DNA of 64,000 bases from Onthophagus taurus (Eukaryota > Arthropoda > Insecta > Coleoptera > Scarabaeidae). Shown one piece after another: positions 48,442 through 59,350 of the stretch. Numbering within the stretch: position 1 is the stretch's first letter; every line of letters starts with the position of its first letter. The position numbers were made by a program, and so were the translations under genes. Location: NCBI RefSeq assembly GCF_036711975.1, contig NC_091972.1:5089001-5153000 (forward strand), in the 5' to 3' direction. The notes under the pieces are model-generated. The model was not told the origin of the DNA, did no database searches, and saw only the letters and a list, made by a program, of their open reading frames with translations.

Positions 48442-49167
48442 CTATCTTTTATGATCGATTGAATCTTCGCTTGAATCATGATGACTTCCATACCCGCCAT
48501 AGCCTCCATGTTCATAATCATGATCGTATTTATGGTCATGGTCGTATTTGTGATCGTGATCATATTTATGATCATGATCGTACTTATGATCATGATCGTA
48601 TTTATGATCGTGATCATATTTGTCATCGTGATCATGGCCGTATTTATGATCGTGATCATATTTGTCATCGTAATCATGACCGTATTTATGATCGTGGTCA
48701 TATTTGTCATCGTGATCATGATCGTATTTATGATCGTGTTTATGATCATTGTCGTATTTGTGGTCGTGATCATGATCGTATTTATAATCATTTTTATGAT
48801 CGTATTTATGACCATGGTCGTATTCATGATCGTGATCGTACTTATGATCGTGTTTGTAATCATTGCCACCGTGAGGTTCACGCTTGTGATCATCATGATC
48901 ACCATGAGGAACATAACCATGCGGTTCATGATCTTTTTCATGACCTTTTTCGGGACCATGTTCATAGGAACCTCCATGATAATCGTATCCACCGATAGTT
49001 AGTGGACCGGCATAAGCCAATGCAATGCAAAGGGATAAACATAAAATCTAAAACAAGGAAGTTATGTAAAAATACTTGCTAAAGAGATAAAAAAACTTTT
49101 TATTATTAGAATTTTATAATTTTTTTCTAGTTTAACTATTAAAAATTATATTACTTACCATCTTCAT
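48442..49167 (-). CDS. Secreted Asp/His/Lys/Tyr repeat protein
   Basis: Exon 1 is three codons (49167-49159, MKM|gtaagt) and exon 2 is 49047-48442; joined at phase 0 they give about 204 residues. The signal peptide is MKMILCLSLCIALAYA, followed by GPLTIGGYDYHGG. The body is about 20 copies of a hexapeptide close to Y-D-H-D-H-K, ending GGYGGYGSHHDSSEDS. The 18-bp repeat keeps other frames open on both strands; they are artefacts. TATAAAAG (49223-49216) lies about 50 bases upstream of the start. Dense His and Asp suggests divalent-metal or mineral binding, an inference from composition. Confidence 0.8.
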
Positions 49168-49604
49168 GGTGATGCGTAGGTGAAGTCACTGATTTCAAGT
49201 GCAAGTTCAGCGGCTCTTTTATACTTCTTCGGAATAATTAATTTGATGGGCTTTCCACCAGGTGCATCTTTTAATCCGGTTTGGCAAATGAAACCTTGTT
49301 TATGCATTAATGCTTATCGCTGAAATATAAAAACTTGTGCATACGTTAAACTGGTAGCTTAAGCTCCAACAACCTTGTAGAAATTAAATCGTACAATGAC
49401 CCTCTCATTAGTAATTATTTTGTACGAACGTAAAAATTAAGTTGGATTATTATGTTAAATTTTTTATTGGATTATGTTAAACTTCATAATTTCATGCATT
49501 TGTTTTCAGTTTATTTCCATTAAAAGTAATTATACAAAAGAAATTTTTATTAAAGTACAAAAGAAATTTAATGTGCTGAAGTTTTCAGCCACTTTGGAAA
49601 CAGA

Positions 49605-50288
49605 TCAATGTTGAACAATATTAACCTTTATTATATCATGTTCTTTGTGTATAGGACGTACTGGCTTAACTGGAACAATAGGGATAACAGGACGGTGTGG
49701 AGCAGCAGGTTTACCAGGACGGTGTGGAGCGGCAGGTTTACCAGGACGGTGTGGAGCAGCAGGTTTAATAGGACGGACTGGAACTACGGGAATAACAGGA
49801 CGAACAGCGACAATGGGAATAACAGGACGAACAGGGATAACGGGAATAACAGGACGAACAGGGACAACAGGAATAACTTGAATTGGTTTATGCACCGGGG
49901 GATGGATTGGATGATGTGTAGGTGGATGTTCCGAGTGATGTGCTGGAGGCTGAGAATGTTGACATGGTTTAGGATGAACTGGAGGATGTTCCGGTTGATG
50001 TGTAGGGGGCTTAACCGTTGAGGGAATTGGAGGTAAAGCACATATACTGCATGGTGGTCGGGTTGGTGGTTGAGTAGCCGGTTCAATTACAGGATATTTC
50101 CATGGATCTCCTGACTGACCATGCGATGAATCTCCATGAACATATCCTTGTTCGCCATAAAATGTAATGACGAATACATAAAAGATTGCAATCTATAATC
50201 AATTATTAATAATTTACTCCATAAGCTTTATTATTTTTTAATATAAAATAAAGTATCTTGTTAAGTTGTTACTTACAAAGAGCTTCAT
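49605..50288 (-). CDS. Secreted Pro/Val/His-rich protein
   Basis: Exon 1 is four codons (50288-50277, MKLF|gtaagt) and exon 2 is 50192-49605, phase 0, about 199 residues. The signal peptide is [20 protein letters not shown]. Next come a Pro/His-rich part with three Cys ([27 protein letters not shown]), then repeats of V-P-V-R-P-V-I-P, then three copies of KPAAPHRPG, ending [14 protein letters not shown]. The last 12 residues are shared exactly with the divergent gene at 50959, so the two are paralogues. TATA-like CTATAAAAGG lies at 50345-50336. Pro/Arg-rich composition resembles some insect antimicrobial or cuticle proteins; function unknown. Confidence 0.8.
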
Positions 50289-50958
50289 ATTATTTTTTCT
50301 TGTAAACCAATGACATCAAGGATATGTTTAGAACGCCTTTTATAGTTAAATATTTCCCCCATTATTTCTATTCTTTTTGGTTGCGATTGAAACAAATTAC
50401 AATACTAAGTATTTGTTAAATATGTAACAGAAAAGTTTTAAAAGTTTAAAACTGAATTACAAAATTATTTATGTATAGATTAGATTATATTAATTAGAAC
50501 AAGATACAGATTTATTCAAAGTACATAACGTACAAGTATGAAACACGAAGAATAAAATAATTATAACTTTCCAGGTTTGCTACTAAAAATTGTTTTTTCT
50601 ATTAAATATCTTATATGTATATCAAGTATTAGGTATATATTCTCATTTAATGAGACGTAAATAAAAATAATTCGTACTTTTTGTATAATCAAACGTTTAA
50701 AACTAGATTGTCGATAACCTAATCGGGGAATTACAAAAACTGAGTTAATTTTATCTAATTATTTAGAAGTAGGTGTTTAATGATCCTGTTTTAGTTTAGA
50801 TCTAGTTTAAAATAATGATATCTTTTCGTTTAAAAATCAATTACTTTAATCATAAAAGAAGTTGAAAATTAAGTATTTTACACGAGTATAAAGAGCACTG
50901 AAATTTGAGTTTGTATTATTCATTGCACCATAGTTAGAAGCCGGCAACTAAAATTACC

Positions 50959-51351
50959 ATGACTTGTACTGTAAGTAGATTACAAAAAAACTAAAACTAA
51001 TCCTAGTTTTCTTGGATATTTTATGATACATCAACATAATTATGGCAATTAATAACAATTTTTTTACAGTATATATTTTGCTTCGTTTTCTTCGTTGCAT
51101 TTATTGGACAACAAACAGTTCTTGGAAGTCCACATTCACCGATACCCCAACATATCGTCAGACCACGTCCCATTGCAGTTCCGGTTGTACCAGTCAAGCC
51201 AGTTGTCGTTCGTCCTGTTCGTCCCGTTCTAGTTCCGGTTGTACCAGTCCGACCAGTTGTAGTTCGTCCAGCTCGTCCCATTGTTCGACCAGGAAAACCA
51301 GCTGTACATAACGAACATGACATAATAAAGGTTAATATTGTTCAACATTGA
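50959..51351 (+). CDS. Secreted Pro/Val/Arg-rich protein, divergent paralogue
   Basis: Exons 50959-50970 (MTCT|gtaagt) and 51070-51351 join at phase 0 to give 97 residues. The signal peptide is about MTCTYIFCFVFFVAFIGQQ, then TVLGSPHSPIPQHIV. The body is two runs of VPVVPVxPVVVRP with Arg-Pro pairs, ending [14 protein letters not shown]. This ending and the bases just past the stop match the gene at 49605, so the two form an inverted pair about 670 bases apart. A TATA-like tataaag occurs near 50886. The longest open frames printed by naive scanning here are in other frames; the repeat and conserved tail fix this one. Confidence 0.78.
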
Positions 51352-51609
51352 TATCGTTGGAATATGGAACTTTATCTAATTGAATTTAAATCAAAATTTG
51401 TACCATAAGGCTTAATGTTCTTCTTTTATAAATGTGTTACATTTATTATCTTGATTAAAAATGAAATATAATAAGATTGAATTTAAATTTATCCCAACAA
51501 TGTTTTTATGTAACTTTTAAAGATTGTCAAGTTTTTACCAAACTATATAATTCATTCTCTCGAAAAATTTAATTAATTAATTTTTGCGCAAGTCCGTTTT
51601 GTTCTCCTA
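51352..51609. other. Intergenic spacer
   Basis: AT-rich 3' flank of the Pro-rich gene. Nothing recognised. Confidence 0.4.
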
Positions 51610-52060
51610 TCCAAGCAGTTGTTTCGGTAACTTTCCCCTCTTCATCCTGACCACATATTTTACCCATAGAAATCTCTGGATCTTAATGTTCTATAAGAGC
51701 ATTTGCACTTGAGATGAGTCATTATAGGCTTTAGAAATGTTTTATAGATCGACATAGAGATTTCACTATAATAATATGAGCCATTATATAGTAAGCTTTG
51801 TTGGCCAGCATTCTTCTTCTAGCCTGACTGGATTCATCTCATTCCTTTTTCTTTGATTTAAGATTATAATTTCCGCATAGGTCACCAGTTATACTGAGTT
51901 ATTTATTAGTAGATTCGATGGTATGTTCCAGAGCCAGATTAAGCAACATTGGTGCCAGTCCGTTCCCTTGTTTTAGCCATTAGGTAATGTTAAAAGTTTT
52001 TGTAAGCTTACAATCTTCACTGTTATCCTAAACTCCGGAGTCTTCCATAGGGTTGCGAAA
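51610..52060 (-). mobile_element. Decayed LINE fragment (RTE-like RT end)
   Basis: Minus strand reads LKQGNGLAPMLLNLALEHTIE, which matches the GLRQGDGLxPxLFNLALExxI block of RTE/R4-type reverse transcriptases. Further on come RMLANKAYYIMAH and SRSIKHF, like the conserved NKAYY...SR stretch before the end of RT. Many stops; old. The sequence from 52060 to 52380 may belong to it but is not recognisable. Confidence 0.5.
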
Positions 52061-52503
52061 GGTTACGGGGTTCTTCAGCTTGACAGTGAGAGTTCAAATT
52101 GAGTAGGATAAGCAAAGAGGTGTTGTTAGTATACGGCACCCCACTAATGTCTTCTACTACATTATCTGGCAGTCAAAATCTCAGCTCAAGGATTTATTAG
52201 CAGGTGTTCCCTGATGATTTTGCGTCATGTGAAGTCTGATGCTATTAGGTGCCGATTACTTGTACAACATCTAAAGCAGCGTTTTTTGAGAAAACCTTCA
52301 AACATTGTCAAAAGTCGAGTTTTGGAGGCTCGACAATTATCAGATTTGACCTTGTTAGCATTTGGGATAAAATAAACAAGGAATTACTTTTTATATAAAA
52401 TTTATAACAAAAAATTGTTAAAATACTTAATATATATAAATGTTACAACTCCTTTTATATTTTATTCACCACAAATAGAACAAATTTAAAAGATTATTAG
52501 TCA

Positions 52504-52768
52504 TCAATATGGCCGTCCAGCAGGAGCATGTCCTCCATGCCCGCCATGTCCACCATGTGGACCATGTCCCCCATGTGGTCCATGACCATGAGGACCATGA
52601 CCATGGGAATCATGTCCGCCGTGCGGTAATCCATGAGACGAACCATATGAGCCACCAAAAGCCAATGCAATACACATGAACAAACAGAATAAAATCTAAA
52701 ATAAAAAATTACCAAATCATATCGTTATTAAGATAAATATAATTTAGAATACTCACAGCAAACTTCAT
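52504..52768 (-). CDS. Secreted Gly/His/Pro-rich peptide
   Basis: Exon 1 is four codons (52768-52757, MKFA|gtgagt) and exon 2 is 52695-52504, phase 0, 67 residues in all. The signal peptide is MKFAILFCLFMCIALAFG, followed by GSYGSSHGLPHGGHDSHG and repeats of GPHGGHG, ending HAPAGRPY. TATATAAG (about 52825-52818) stands upstream. The body resembles Gly/His-rich insect peptides including the tenecin-3 type at 58 kb, though without its KTHGY ending. A different frame on the same strand is longer by simple scanning, but only this frame gives a signal peptide and an intact splice. Confidence 0.78.
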
Positions 52769-52849
52769 GTTGATAATTCTTTTATAACACTGATTTAGTG
52801 GACCCACTTGTCCATACTTATATAGTCGAGCAAATTTAGACTTCGTACT

Positions 52850-53800
52850 TCTTTGGAATAATTAATGTTATGAATTTGTAAGCGGGGACATTTCTTTATT
52901 TGGTTTAGCAACCGAATCTTTGTTTATAGACTTAATTTATCGCTGTTCTAAAAAAAACCTAAATATAAATGTGTTTTTGATTAATTAATTTTTTTCTACT
53001 AAATTAATTTCGTAAAGAAATATAACCGAAATCTCTTTGATTACAAAATAATTCATAATTACAATTGATCTAACGCTCGCTTATATCTAATTATCTTTCT
53101 CGAAATATCTATATTAGTCAAATTAAACAAAACAAAATGTTCGTATCTCTTTTGCTGTGCTTAATAAATATTTGTTAAAGGTGTCCCAAATTGTGCGATA
53201 TTTTTCCTTGATTTCATTTTTATCAATTTTCCCCTCTACGTGGTTCTTCTCTCGAATACGTATGTCTTTATGTTCATAAAACGTGTTAAGTTCCATTTCG
53301 CTTATCTCATGCATTCCTATACATATCCTATATGCGTTGTCTCTTATTTCAAGTCAGCTTTTGAAATCGTCTACTAATTTTTTTTTTTCTTGTTTGTCTT
53401 CTATTACCTCGTTAAGTAATCCCAAAATCTATACTTCACCTTTTTTCTGTCATTCAAGATCTCAATTTTGCCGTTATAGTATCAGTCGTGAGCTCTAAGT
53501 TTACTTAAAATTATTTTGGCCCTTTTAAATTTAAGCTACAGATTTATAATAATTAAATTAGAAGATATTGAAATTTGGGAATTCCCAAAGTCCCCTTAAA
53601 GGATTTTCTAAACAAACACATGAATAATTTGAAAATAAACCTTGCTCAAATTCATGTTTCTTAATTAACACTTAGACTCAAATTATTAAAAAATATTGCT
53701 ATCACCTTGACCATTTCCATAAAAATTCATCTAAATCTAAATATTTCTCAGTGAATAGTGAGATATCGAAGAGATCACTTCGAAAGTATTTTCTAATTGT
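52850..53800. other. Intergenic, no gene recognised
   Basis: AT-rich. A 63-residue minus frame at 53123-53314 (EKYRTIWDTFNKYLLST) is hydrophilic and protein-like but has no family match that I can name; possibly decayed mobile DNA. Confidence 0.4.
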
Positions 53801-53826
53801 GTTATTTTACATCAAATAGCTTCATA

Positions 53827-54142
53827 ATGAATTTTATTTCTAAGGTACGTTTCGAAATTTTCACCTAATTTTAATTGGTTATATATCTTATTTTATATCA
53901 TTGAATAGTTGTTATTTGCCTTGGTATCGTTGTTTCTTATCACATCAATCGAATCATTTCCTGGGCGATTTGGTTATGGATATGGAGGATATGGGGGGTA
54001 TGGGGGGTATGGGGGGTATGGCGGATATGGAGGAGGATTTGGTGTAATAGCACCTGTAAGACCAGTTGTAGTTGGTGTCGTTCCCGGATTTGGATACGGC
54101 GGTTATGGATATGGCCATCATCATCATCATCACCATTTTTAA
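53827..54142 (+). CDS. Secreted Gly/Tyr-rich protein with poly-His end
   Basis: Exons 53827-53844 (MNFISK|gtacgt) and 53909-54142 (atag|TTGTTA) join at phase 0, 83 residues. The signal peptide is MNFISKLLFALVSLFLITSIES, then FPGRFGYGYGG and GGYGGYGG repeats. In the middle APVRPVVVGVVPGFG interrupts the Gly repeats and recalls the PVRPVVV units of the genes at 49.6 and 51.0 kb. The end is GYGHHHHHHHF. AATAAA occurs near 54214. A mosaic of Gly-rich and Pro/Val-rich elements. Confidence 0.8.
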
Positions 54143-54227
54143 AAAAAAGTACCTCTTTTTAACTACGATCTCTTCTAACAAATACTACGGTTTATAATAC
54201 TTATTTGTTAAAAAATAAACATAACGT

Positions 54228-54309
54228 AACTCATATTTATAATGGTTTTATTGTAATTTTTAAATGAAACTAACATAATCTCAAGTATTTATAATAAATA
54301 ATTTAAGTT
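54228..54309. repeat. About 80-bp direct repeat, copy 1 (also 57958-58045)
   Basis: The segment beginning aactcatatttataatgg (54230) recurs, diverged, at 57958-58045, with taagtatttttaattaataa in place of caagtatttataataaataa. The two copies bracket both LINE insertions. Copy 1 is the 3' flank of the gene at 53.8 kb, copy 2 that of the gene at 58.0 kb, although those genes face each other. Confidence 0.65.
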
Positions 54310-57300
54310 ATTAAGAGTTTATTGTATACAGTAATTGTTTACAATTCTTTACATTATTCAAATATTACTTTCACTCTCTACCCTCTTCCTCCATTTCCAC
54401 GCCCTCGGCTCCTCGGCCCAATCATCCCCTCACCCATCCCTTTGTCTCCTCACTCCCATCACCATTCTCATCCATTGTTTCCCCTCTCCCCCCTCTCCTA
54501 AGATCTGCCTTCGGTCTATCTCCTCCTCCCTCAACTCACTGCACCCATTCAGCATGTGTTCCAACGTTTCCCATTCCTCCCTGTACAGCCTACACCACCT
54601 CTCCTCATCGGCGATCCAGTATTTGTTGGCTCTCTCCTCGTTTCCACAACGGAACCTAGCCACCAACTTTTTCCCTTCCTCATCTCTTTCCAATAACAAG
54701 TATCTAGGCAGCCCCTCCGTAATTATGTCCCTGTACCTTTCGTTATACCTCCCCTCTTTTATTTGTGTCCTTCTTTCCTGTCTCTGCACATCTCGGTCCC
54801 TGTCTCTCAACTCCCTCCACATCTCCCTACCCACCCTTCGTCTACTATTTATCTCCGTTACCGAGTAGCCCGCTCGTCTATAATAGTTGTCTCTGTGTCC
54901 TTTCCCATATCTGACCTTTCCCTCTCTAATTTCCCTCCAACACTCCCCCAGGATCCCGCAGCTTGGCCTCCCTTCTATTCTTTCTTCATATTTCACTGCC
55001 CTCCTGCCCGCCTCCACCCTGACCTTATCCACCTTTACCTCTTCCCTCACTATATACCCCGGTGTTTCTCTCGCCACCCCAAGCACCCATCTCCAATATC
55101 TAGCCTGCACGTCCTCCAGCGGTCCCTGCTCCCTCCATCCCCATACCTCTGCCCCATACATCATCACACTGCTAACCAGACCTTCAAACATAATCTTCCT
55201 CGCTGCCACATTCCTTCCAAAGGCTCTCTTCCCCCAACCCCATACTTGTCCCATCACCTTATTCGCCTTTTTTGCCATAGCTATCACATGCGACCCCTCC
55301 CTGTTATCCTCCCTAAACACATACCCCAAGTAAGTATACTCCCTAACCTCCTCGATCTCCTTTCCCTCCCATCTCCAGTTTTCTGTTCTTTTTCTCCCAC
55401 CCTTACAAAACTTCATCATCCTTGTCTTCCCCACATTCACTTCCAGCCCCTTCCCCCTATAGTATCTTTCCAATGTCTTTATCATCTCCTTCATCTCCAC
55501 CGCTTCTCTCGCCATGACCACGATGTCATCCGCGTATGCTAACATATGCACCTTTCTACCTCCCACCATCAATCCTCCCATCTGCCCCTTCCCCAATCTT
55601 TCCTCCAGGTCCGCCGTATACAGTGCAAACAGACTTGGGCTCAGCGGACATCCCTGCCTCAGTCCCTTCGTCGTCCAGAACACGTCGCTCAGCTTATCTC
55701 CCACTTTTATCCTAGCCATCGTCTCCATGTATATTTCCTTCACTCTCGCAATTAGGTGTTCCGTTATCCCCCTCCTCCCCATCTCCTCCCACAACATCCC
55801 CCTATCCACCTTATCAAAAGCCGCCTTCAAATCTATAAACAGGGCGTACAATTTCCCTCCCTTCTTATCCAGCTCTCTATCTGCCAAATGCTTCAACACA
55901 TACACGTTGTCGATTGCTCCCCTTCCCTTTCGAAAGCCTGCCTGCCCATCCGGCAAAATTCCCCCCAACTCCATCTCCTCCTCCAATCTTCGTGTATACC
56001 TTGTATGCCGAGTCTAGTAGGTTAATTCCCCTGTAGCTCTCTACACTTCCCTTATTACCCTTTTTATATACTGGGCAAATTACCCCCACTTTCCATCCCT
56101 CCGGAATCCCACCCCCTCTCCATACGATATTCATCCCCTCCAACAACTTCACTCGCATCACCCTTGATGCTTCCAACCATGCTTCGTTATGTATCCCATC
56201 TTCACCTGGCGCCTTTCCCTTCTTCAATCTCCTAAGCACCGCTTCCATCTCCTCTTCTGCTATCTTCTCTCCCCCATCTCCCTCATATCCTTCCAACCCC
56301 GTTAGCCTCGTTTCAACCCCTCCCAATAATCCCATAAAGTAACTTTTCCATTCTGTCATGTGTATTTCGCTGGTTATCGTCTCCCTACCCTTCTTTCCTT
56401 TTTTCAGATACCTCCAGACCTCCCCTTCCCTTGTTATCTATCCCCCTCTAATCTCTGCCGCCTCCTTCTCCCTCAATTCCCTATATCTATCCACCCCTAT
56501 CTTCCCCCGTCTCCACAGCCTCAACCTCCTTCTCGCCTCCCTCTTCGCCTTCTTGCACTCGCCATCATACCAGTCGTTCCTCCCCACTTTGTCCCCCCTA
56601 CGTACACACTCCCTTTTCAGTGTTACCTCCCGCACTACCTGGGTAAGCTCTTCCAACCCGTTGATCTCTTGTATCCTCTGTTGCCAAGTGTCGAGGTTTC
56701 CCCTGTAGAATGCTACCCCTTCTTCCGACCAATCTGTCCTGATGAACTTGCTACCCAGTTCCGCTCACCTTCTGCCGCCCACCCCCTTTACCTCCACCTC
56801 CAACGGTTGGTGATCCGACTCTACCGCTTCTCCCACTTTAAACCTTTCCACCCTCTCCCACATTACCTGATCCACCAATACATAATCAATCACAGATGTC
56901 CCCCTCGCCCCGATGTAAGTATACTCCCCTTCCTCTCCTTCCTCTTTATTCCCATTCAGTATCTCCCATCCGTTCTCCTCCACCCATCTCAGCATTTCTG
57001 TTCCTTCTCCATTCCGCACAGTATCCTTCGACCGCCGTCGTCCCTCCTCTCCCCATATCTCAGCCCTTCCCCCCTCCTCGCCCACTCTAGCATTGAAATC
57101 CCCTCCCATTATTATATATCCCTCCGTCCCAACCCCCAATCTCATCCCATTGCTTACTCGTCTCTTTCATTGACTTGCTATACACAGTAACTATCTGCAC
57201 CGTCTCTCTCCCCCAGCTGATCTGCCTTTTTACCATTCCCTTCTGCCTCCATCTCCCCTCCGTCTTACTCTCCTCCGTAACCCCCGCACGCTCTTCCTCT

Positions 57301-57414
57301 CTTACTTCTTCTCTCTGCATACACGCAATCCCATCTATACCCTTCTGGCAATTTTCCCTCAATCTTTGCCCACCCTCCATCATCAACCCAGGTCTCCAAC
57401 ATACAAATCACATC
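54310..57414 (-). mobile_element. LINE (R1/LOA-like or related), 3.1 kb with 14-bp target duplication
   Basis: Flanked by AAATAATTTAAGTT at 54296-54309 and 57415-57428, so the ends are well defined. Minus-strand coding gives endonuclease pieces (IIMGGDFNARVG, TYIGARGTSVIDYVLVD, SDHQPLEV), then RT: LPDGQAGFRKGRGAIDNVY, LYALFIDLKAAFDKVDR, TKGLRQGCPLSPSLFALY, MLAYADDIVVMA (YADD intact), YTYLGYVFRED, and a C-terminal region ending WCRLYREEWETLEHMLNGC, in which the first part of the usual CxxC knuckle is damaged. At least four frame changes occur between 57386 and 55880; the RT frame itself is open for 518 codons. The element is 5'-truncated and purine-rich on its coding strand, unlike its AT-rich surroundings. 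Confidence 0.9.
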
Positions 57415-57559
57415 AAATAATTTAAGTTGTTCTCCTTAAACTTGAGAAGGAGAAAAGGAAATATGATTAAGAAATACAATAATAGTAAGGTAATTAGCCG
57501 TAACAAAACAAGAATGAAAACAGATTCGAGATCAACCGAAGAAATCCAGACATAAGGCA

Positions 57560-57957
57560 AAACGACAGTCTTAACAGTCTTAGCCCATATTTGTTTAATC
57601 TTGTACTACAGCGGATCAGCAAAAATATTAGGCTGCATGAAAGTTATACTATGCACAACAAATATATGGGTGTAGATAGCAAAGTCCGAATATACAAGAT
57701 TTCTATCCGACCTGGATTCACATATATGGCCGAGACAGTCTTCGTTCGGACAACAGAAATCAAAGCCTTATGAAGTATAAAAAACTTTACAATCCAAGAC
57801 AGAGTACGAAATGTAAACATGATGAGTGATCTGGGAGTTCAGGACGTTGATAGGATGAACCCGACAAGAATCGCTGAATGGTATAATCACAAATAGGAAA
57901 GCTGGACAGAACAAACAAGACCAATTGTAAGTCCTACAGCAAGAAGATATCATTACA
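57560..57957 (+). mobile_element. Decayed LINE C-terminal fragment
   Basis: Plus strand reads KVRIYKISIRPGFTYMAE, VRTTEIKAL, SIKNFTIQDRVRNVN, LGVQDVDRMNPTRIAEWYNH and PTARRYHYN. This is the familiar end of a group of insect LINEs (K.RiYKt.iRPvltYgaEt...RttEmk.LR.I.g.t..DR.R...). One in-frame stop is visible. It ends directly at the second copy of the 80-bp direct repeat. Confidence 0.7.
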
Positions 57958-58051
57958 ACTCATATTTATAATGTTTTTATTGTTATTTTTAAATCAAATT
58001 AACACAATCTTAAGTATTTTTAATTAATAATTTTAGTTGTTCTTAAAGAAT

Positions 58052-58693
58052 TTAATATCCATGGGTTTTGTAACCTCCATGACCACCTCCTCCATGACCA
58101 CCTCCTCCATGACCACCTCCTCCATGACCTTGACCTCCTCCATGACCTTGACCTCCTCCATGGCCTTGACCTCCTCCAAATCCACCTCCGTGACTACCTC
58201 CTTGACCACCACCGTGACCTCCTCCATGACCACCTCCTCCGTGACCACCATCTCCAAATCCGCCACCTCCATGACTACCACCTCCGTGACCGCCACCTCC
58301 TCCTCCGTAACCAGGAGCACAAGAGCTCAATGTTACAAATAAGGTTACAATTAAAACGGTTACCTAAAACATTATAAAACCAAATTGATATTAACACTTA
58401 AATTATTATCTCATATATATATAATATATCATATTTAAGAAAATTTATTAATTTTGAAGAAAGTTTTTGTCTTTCAAATTAACCTTGTAACTTCAACAAA
58501 ATAATTGGTGGTAATTATCAATAATAAATTAAAATATCTAAACAATAAACAAACCTGCACTATAATTAACCAACAACACCTTCTAAAATATATTTAAATA
58601 ATTACCACTTTGAATATAAAACCATAAACAACAATTTAAAACAATTTCCGTGATTTAATATAAAAATCTATTACTTACCACTAATTTATTCAT
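58052..58693 (-). CDS. Tenecin-3/holotricin-3-like Gly/His-rich antifungal peptide
   Basis: Exon 1 is five codons (58693-58679, MNKLV|gtaagt) and exon 2 is 58363-58052, phase 0, 108 residues. The signal peptide is [19 protein letters not shown], followed by CAPGYGGGGGGHGGG, many GGHGGG and GGQGHGG units, and the ending GGHGGYKTHGY. That ending is the hallmark of the beetle antifungal peptides tenecin-3 (GGYKTHGH) and holotricin-3 (GGYQTHGY), which are secreted by fat body and are Gly/His-rich. TATAAAAG lies at 58759-58752. A degraded small-peptide gene lies divergently 549 bases away, and the whole pair was duplicated to 62.5-63.9 kb. Antiphase frames in the repeat are artefacts. Confidence 0.88.
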
Positions 58694-59241
58694 CTTGTTA
58701 CTTCTTTCGTTCTCTCCAAAGAAACGAATAACATCCAATCGACGTTTAAACCTTTTATACCAAAATACATGCATTTTTTTATTTATCCAGAAGCCATCGC
58801 GTTCATAATTTCTATCTCACTTACTCTCAATTTATCAAATGAAGTTGAAATGTGAGACGAGAATAATATGCGCTATCTAAATTACCAAGAATTAAAGGAA
58901 AATTCCCTCTTTTATCTCTTAAAAAGAGTCTTTAGCATTTAATTTTGTTTTTAACCGGTCAACAAGATTTATTTATTTTTTTTTTATTTCTTTTAGAAGC
59001 AAAGACAAAGCGATTACATCAATCTACGTAAAGTTTAGGGTATAATTACGATAAACAATATTGAAATTGCGTTTGATGTTAAAGTTTGTAAACAATACCG
59101 AGAAATTAATGTGTTATCTTTTCGTTATCTTACGGTGAAAAGGTTATTGAAGCAAAATTTGTTAAATTGTTGAAAAGCATTTTGGTTTAGATCTTTGAGA
59201 AGCTAAGAAGAATTAATTAAGTCTTCATATTATAAATGAAA
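58694..59241. promoter_or_regulatory. Shared divergent promoter, copy A
   Basis: 548 bases between the starts of the tenecin-like gene (left) and the decayed peptide gene (right). About 90 percent by eye to 63287-63740, apart from a roughly 95-bp segment (about 59020-59115) missing there. It holds GGAAAATTCCC at 58897-58907 (NF-kB-like, one base longer than the usual consensus) and two GATA-type words (TTATCTT, 59114-59120 and 59125-59131). Insect immune promoters often combine such sites, but the role here is inferred. Confidence 0.5.
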
Positions 59242-59350
59242 ATGAAAATTATTCACTGTAAGTTAATAAAATAATTTTTTATTCTGTTAATAAAATTTTT
59301 TTTGTTAATTTAGATATTTTTCTTGGTCATTTTTGATTTATTAGTGTTTT
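59242..59350 (+). pseudogene. Decayed copy of the small secreted peptide gene at 63.7 kb
   Basis: Exon 1 (ATGAAAATTATTCACT|gtaagt) and the start of exon 2 (59314 on, IFFLVIF) match the gene at 63741-63938. Exon 1 has one extra base, which puts exon 2 out of frame, and similarity ends near 59347, where the intact copy continues toward its cleavage site. An open frame runs on to 59508, but its sequence is unrelated to the peptide. It is a non-functional half-copy. Confidence 0.7.

Noticed and set aside
48372-49002. Long Met/Ile-rich and His/Asp-rich frames on both strands at 48.4-49.0 kb
   Set aside because: They are alternative readings of the 18-bp repeat; only the minus frame joined to MKM has a signal peptide, TATA box and clean stop.
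53123-53314. 63-residue hydrophilic minus frame
   Set aside because: Protein-like composition, but no family match, promoter or splice partner.
54335-57420. Several Pro/Ser/Leu-rich plus-strand frames of up to 276 residues
   Set aside because: They are the antisense of the purine-rich LINE on the minus strand.
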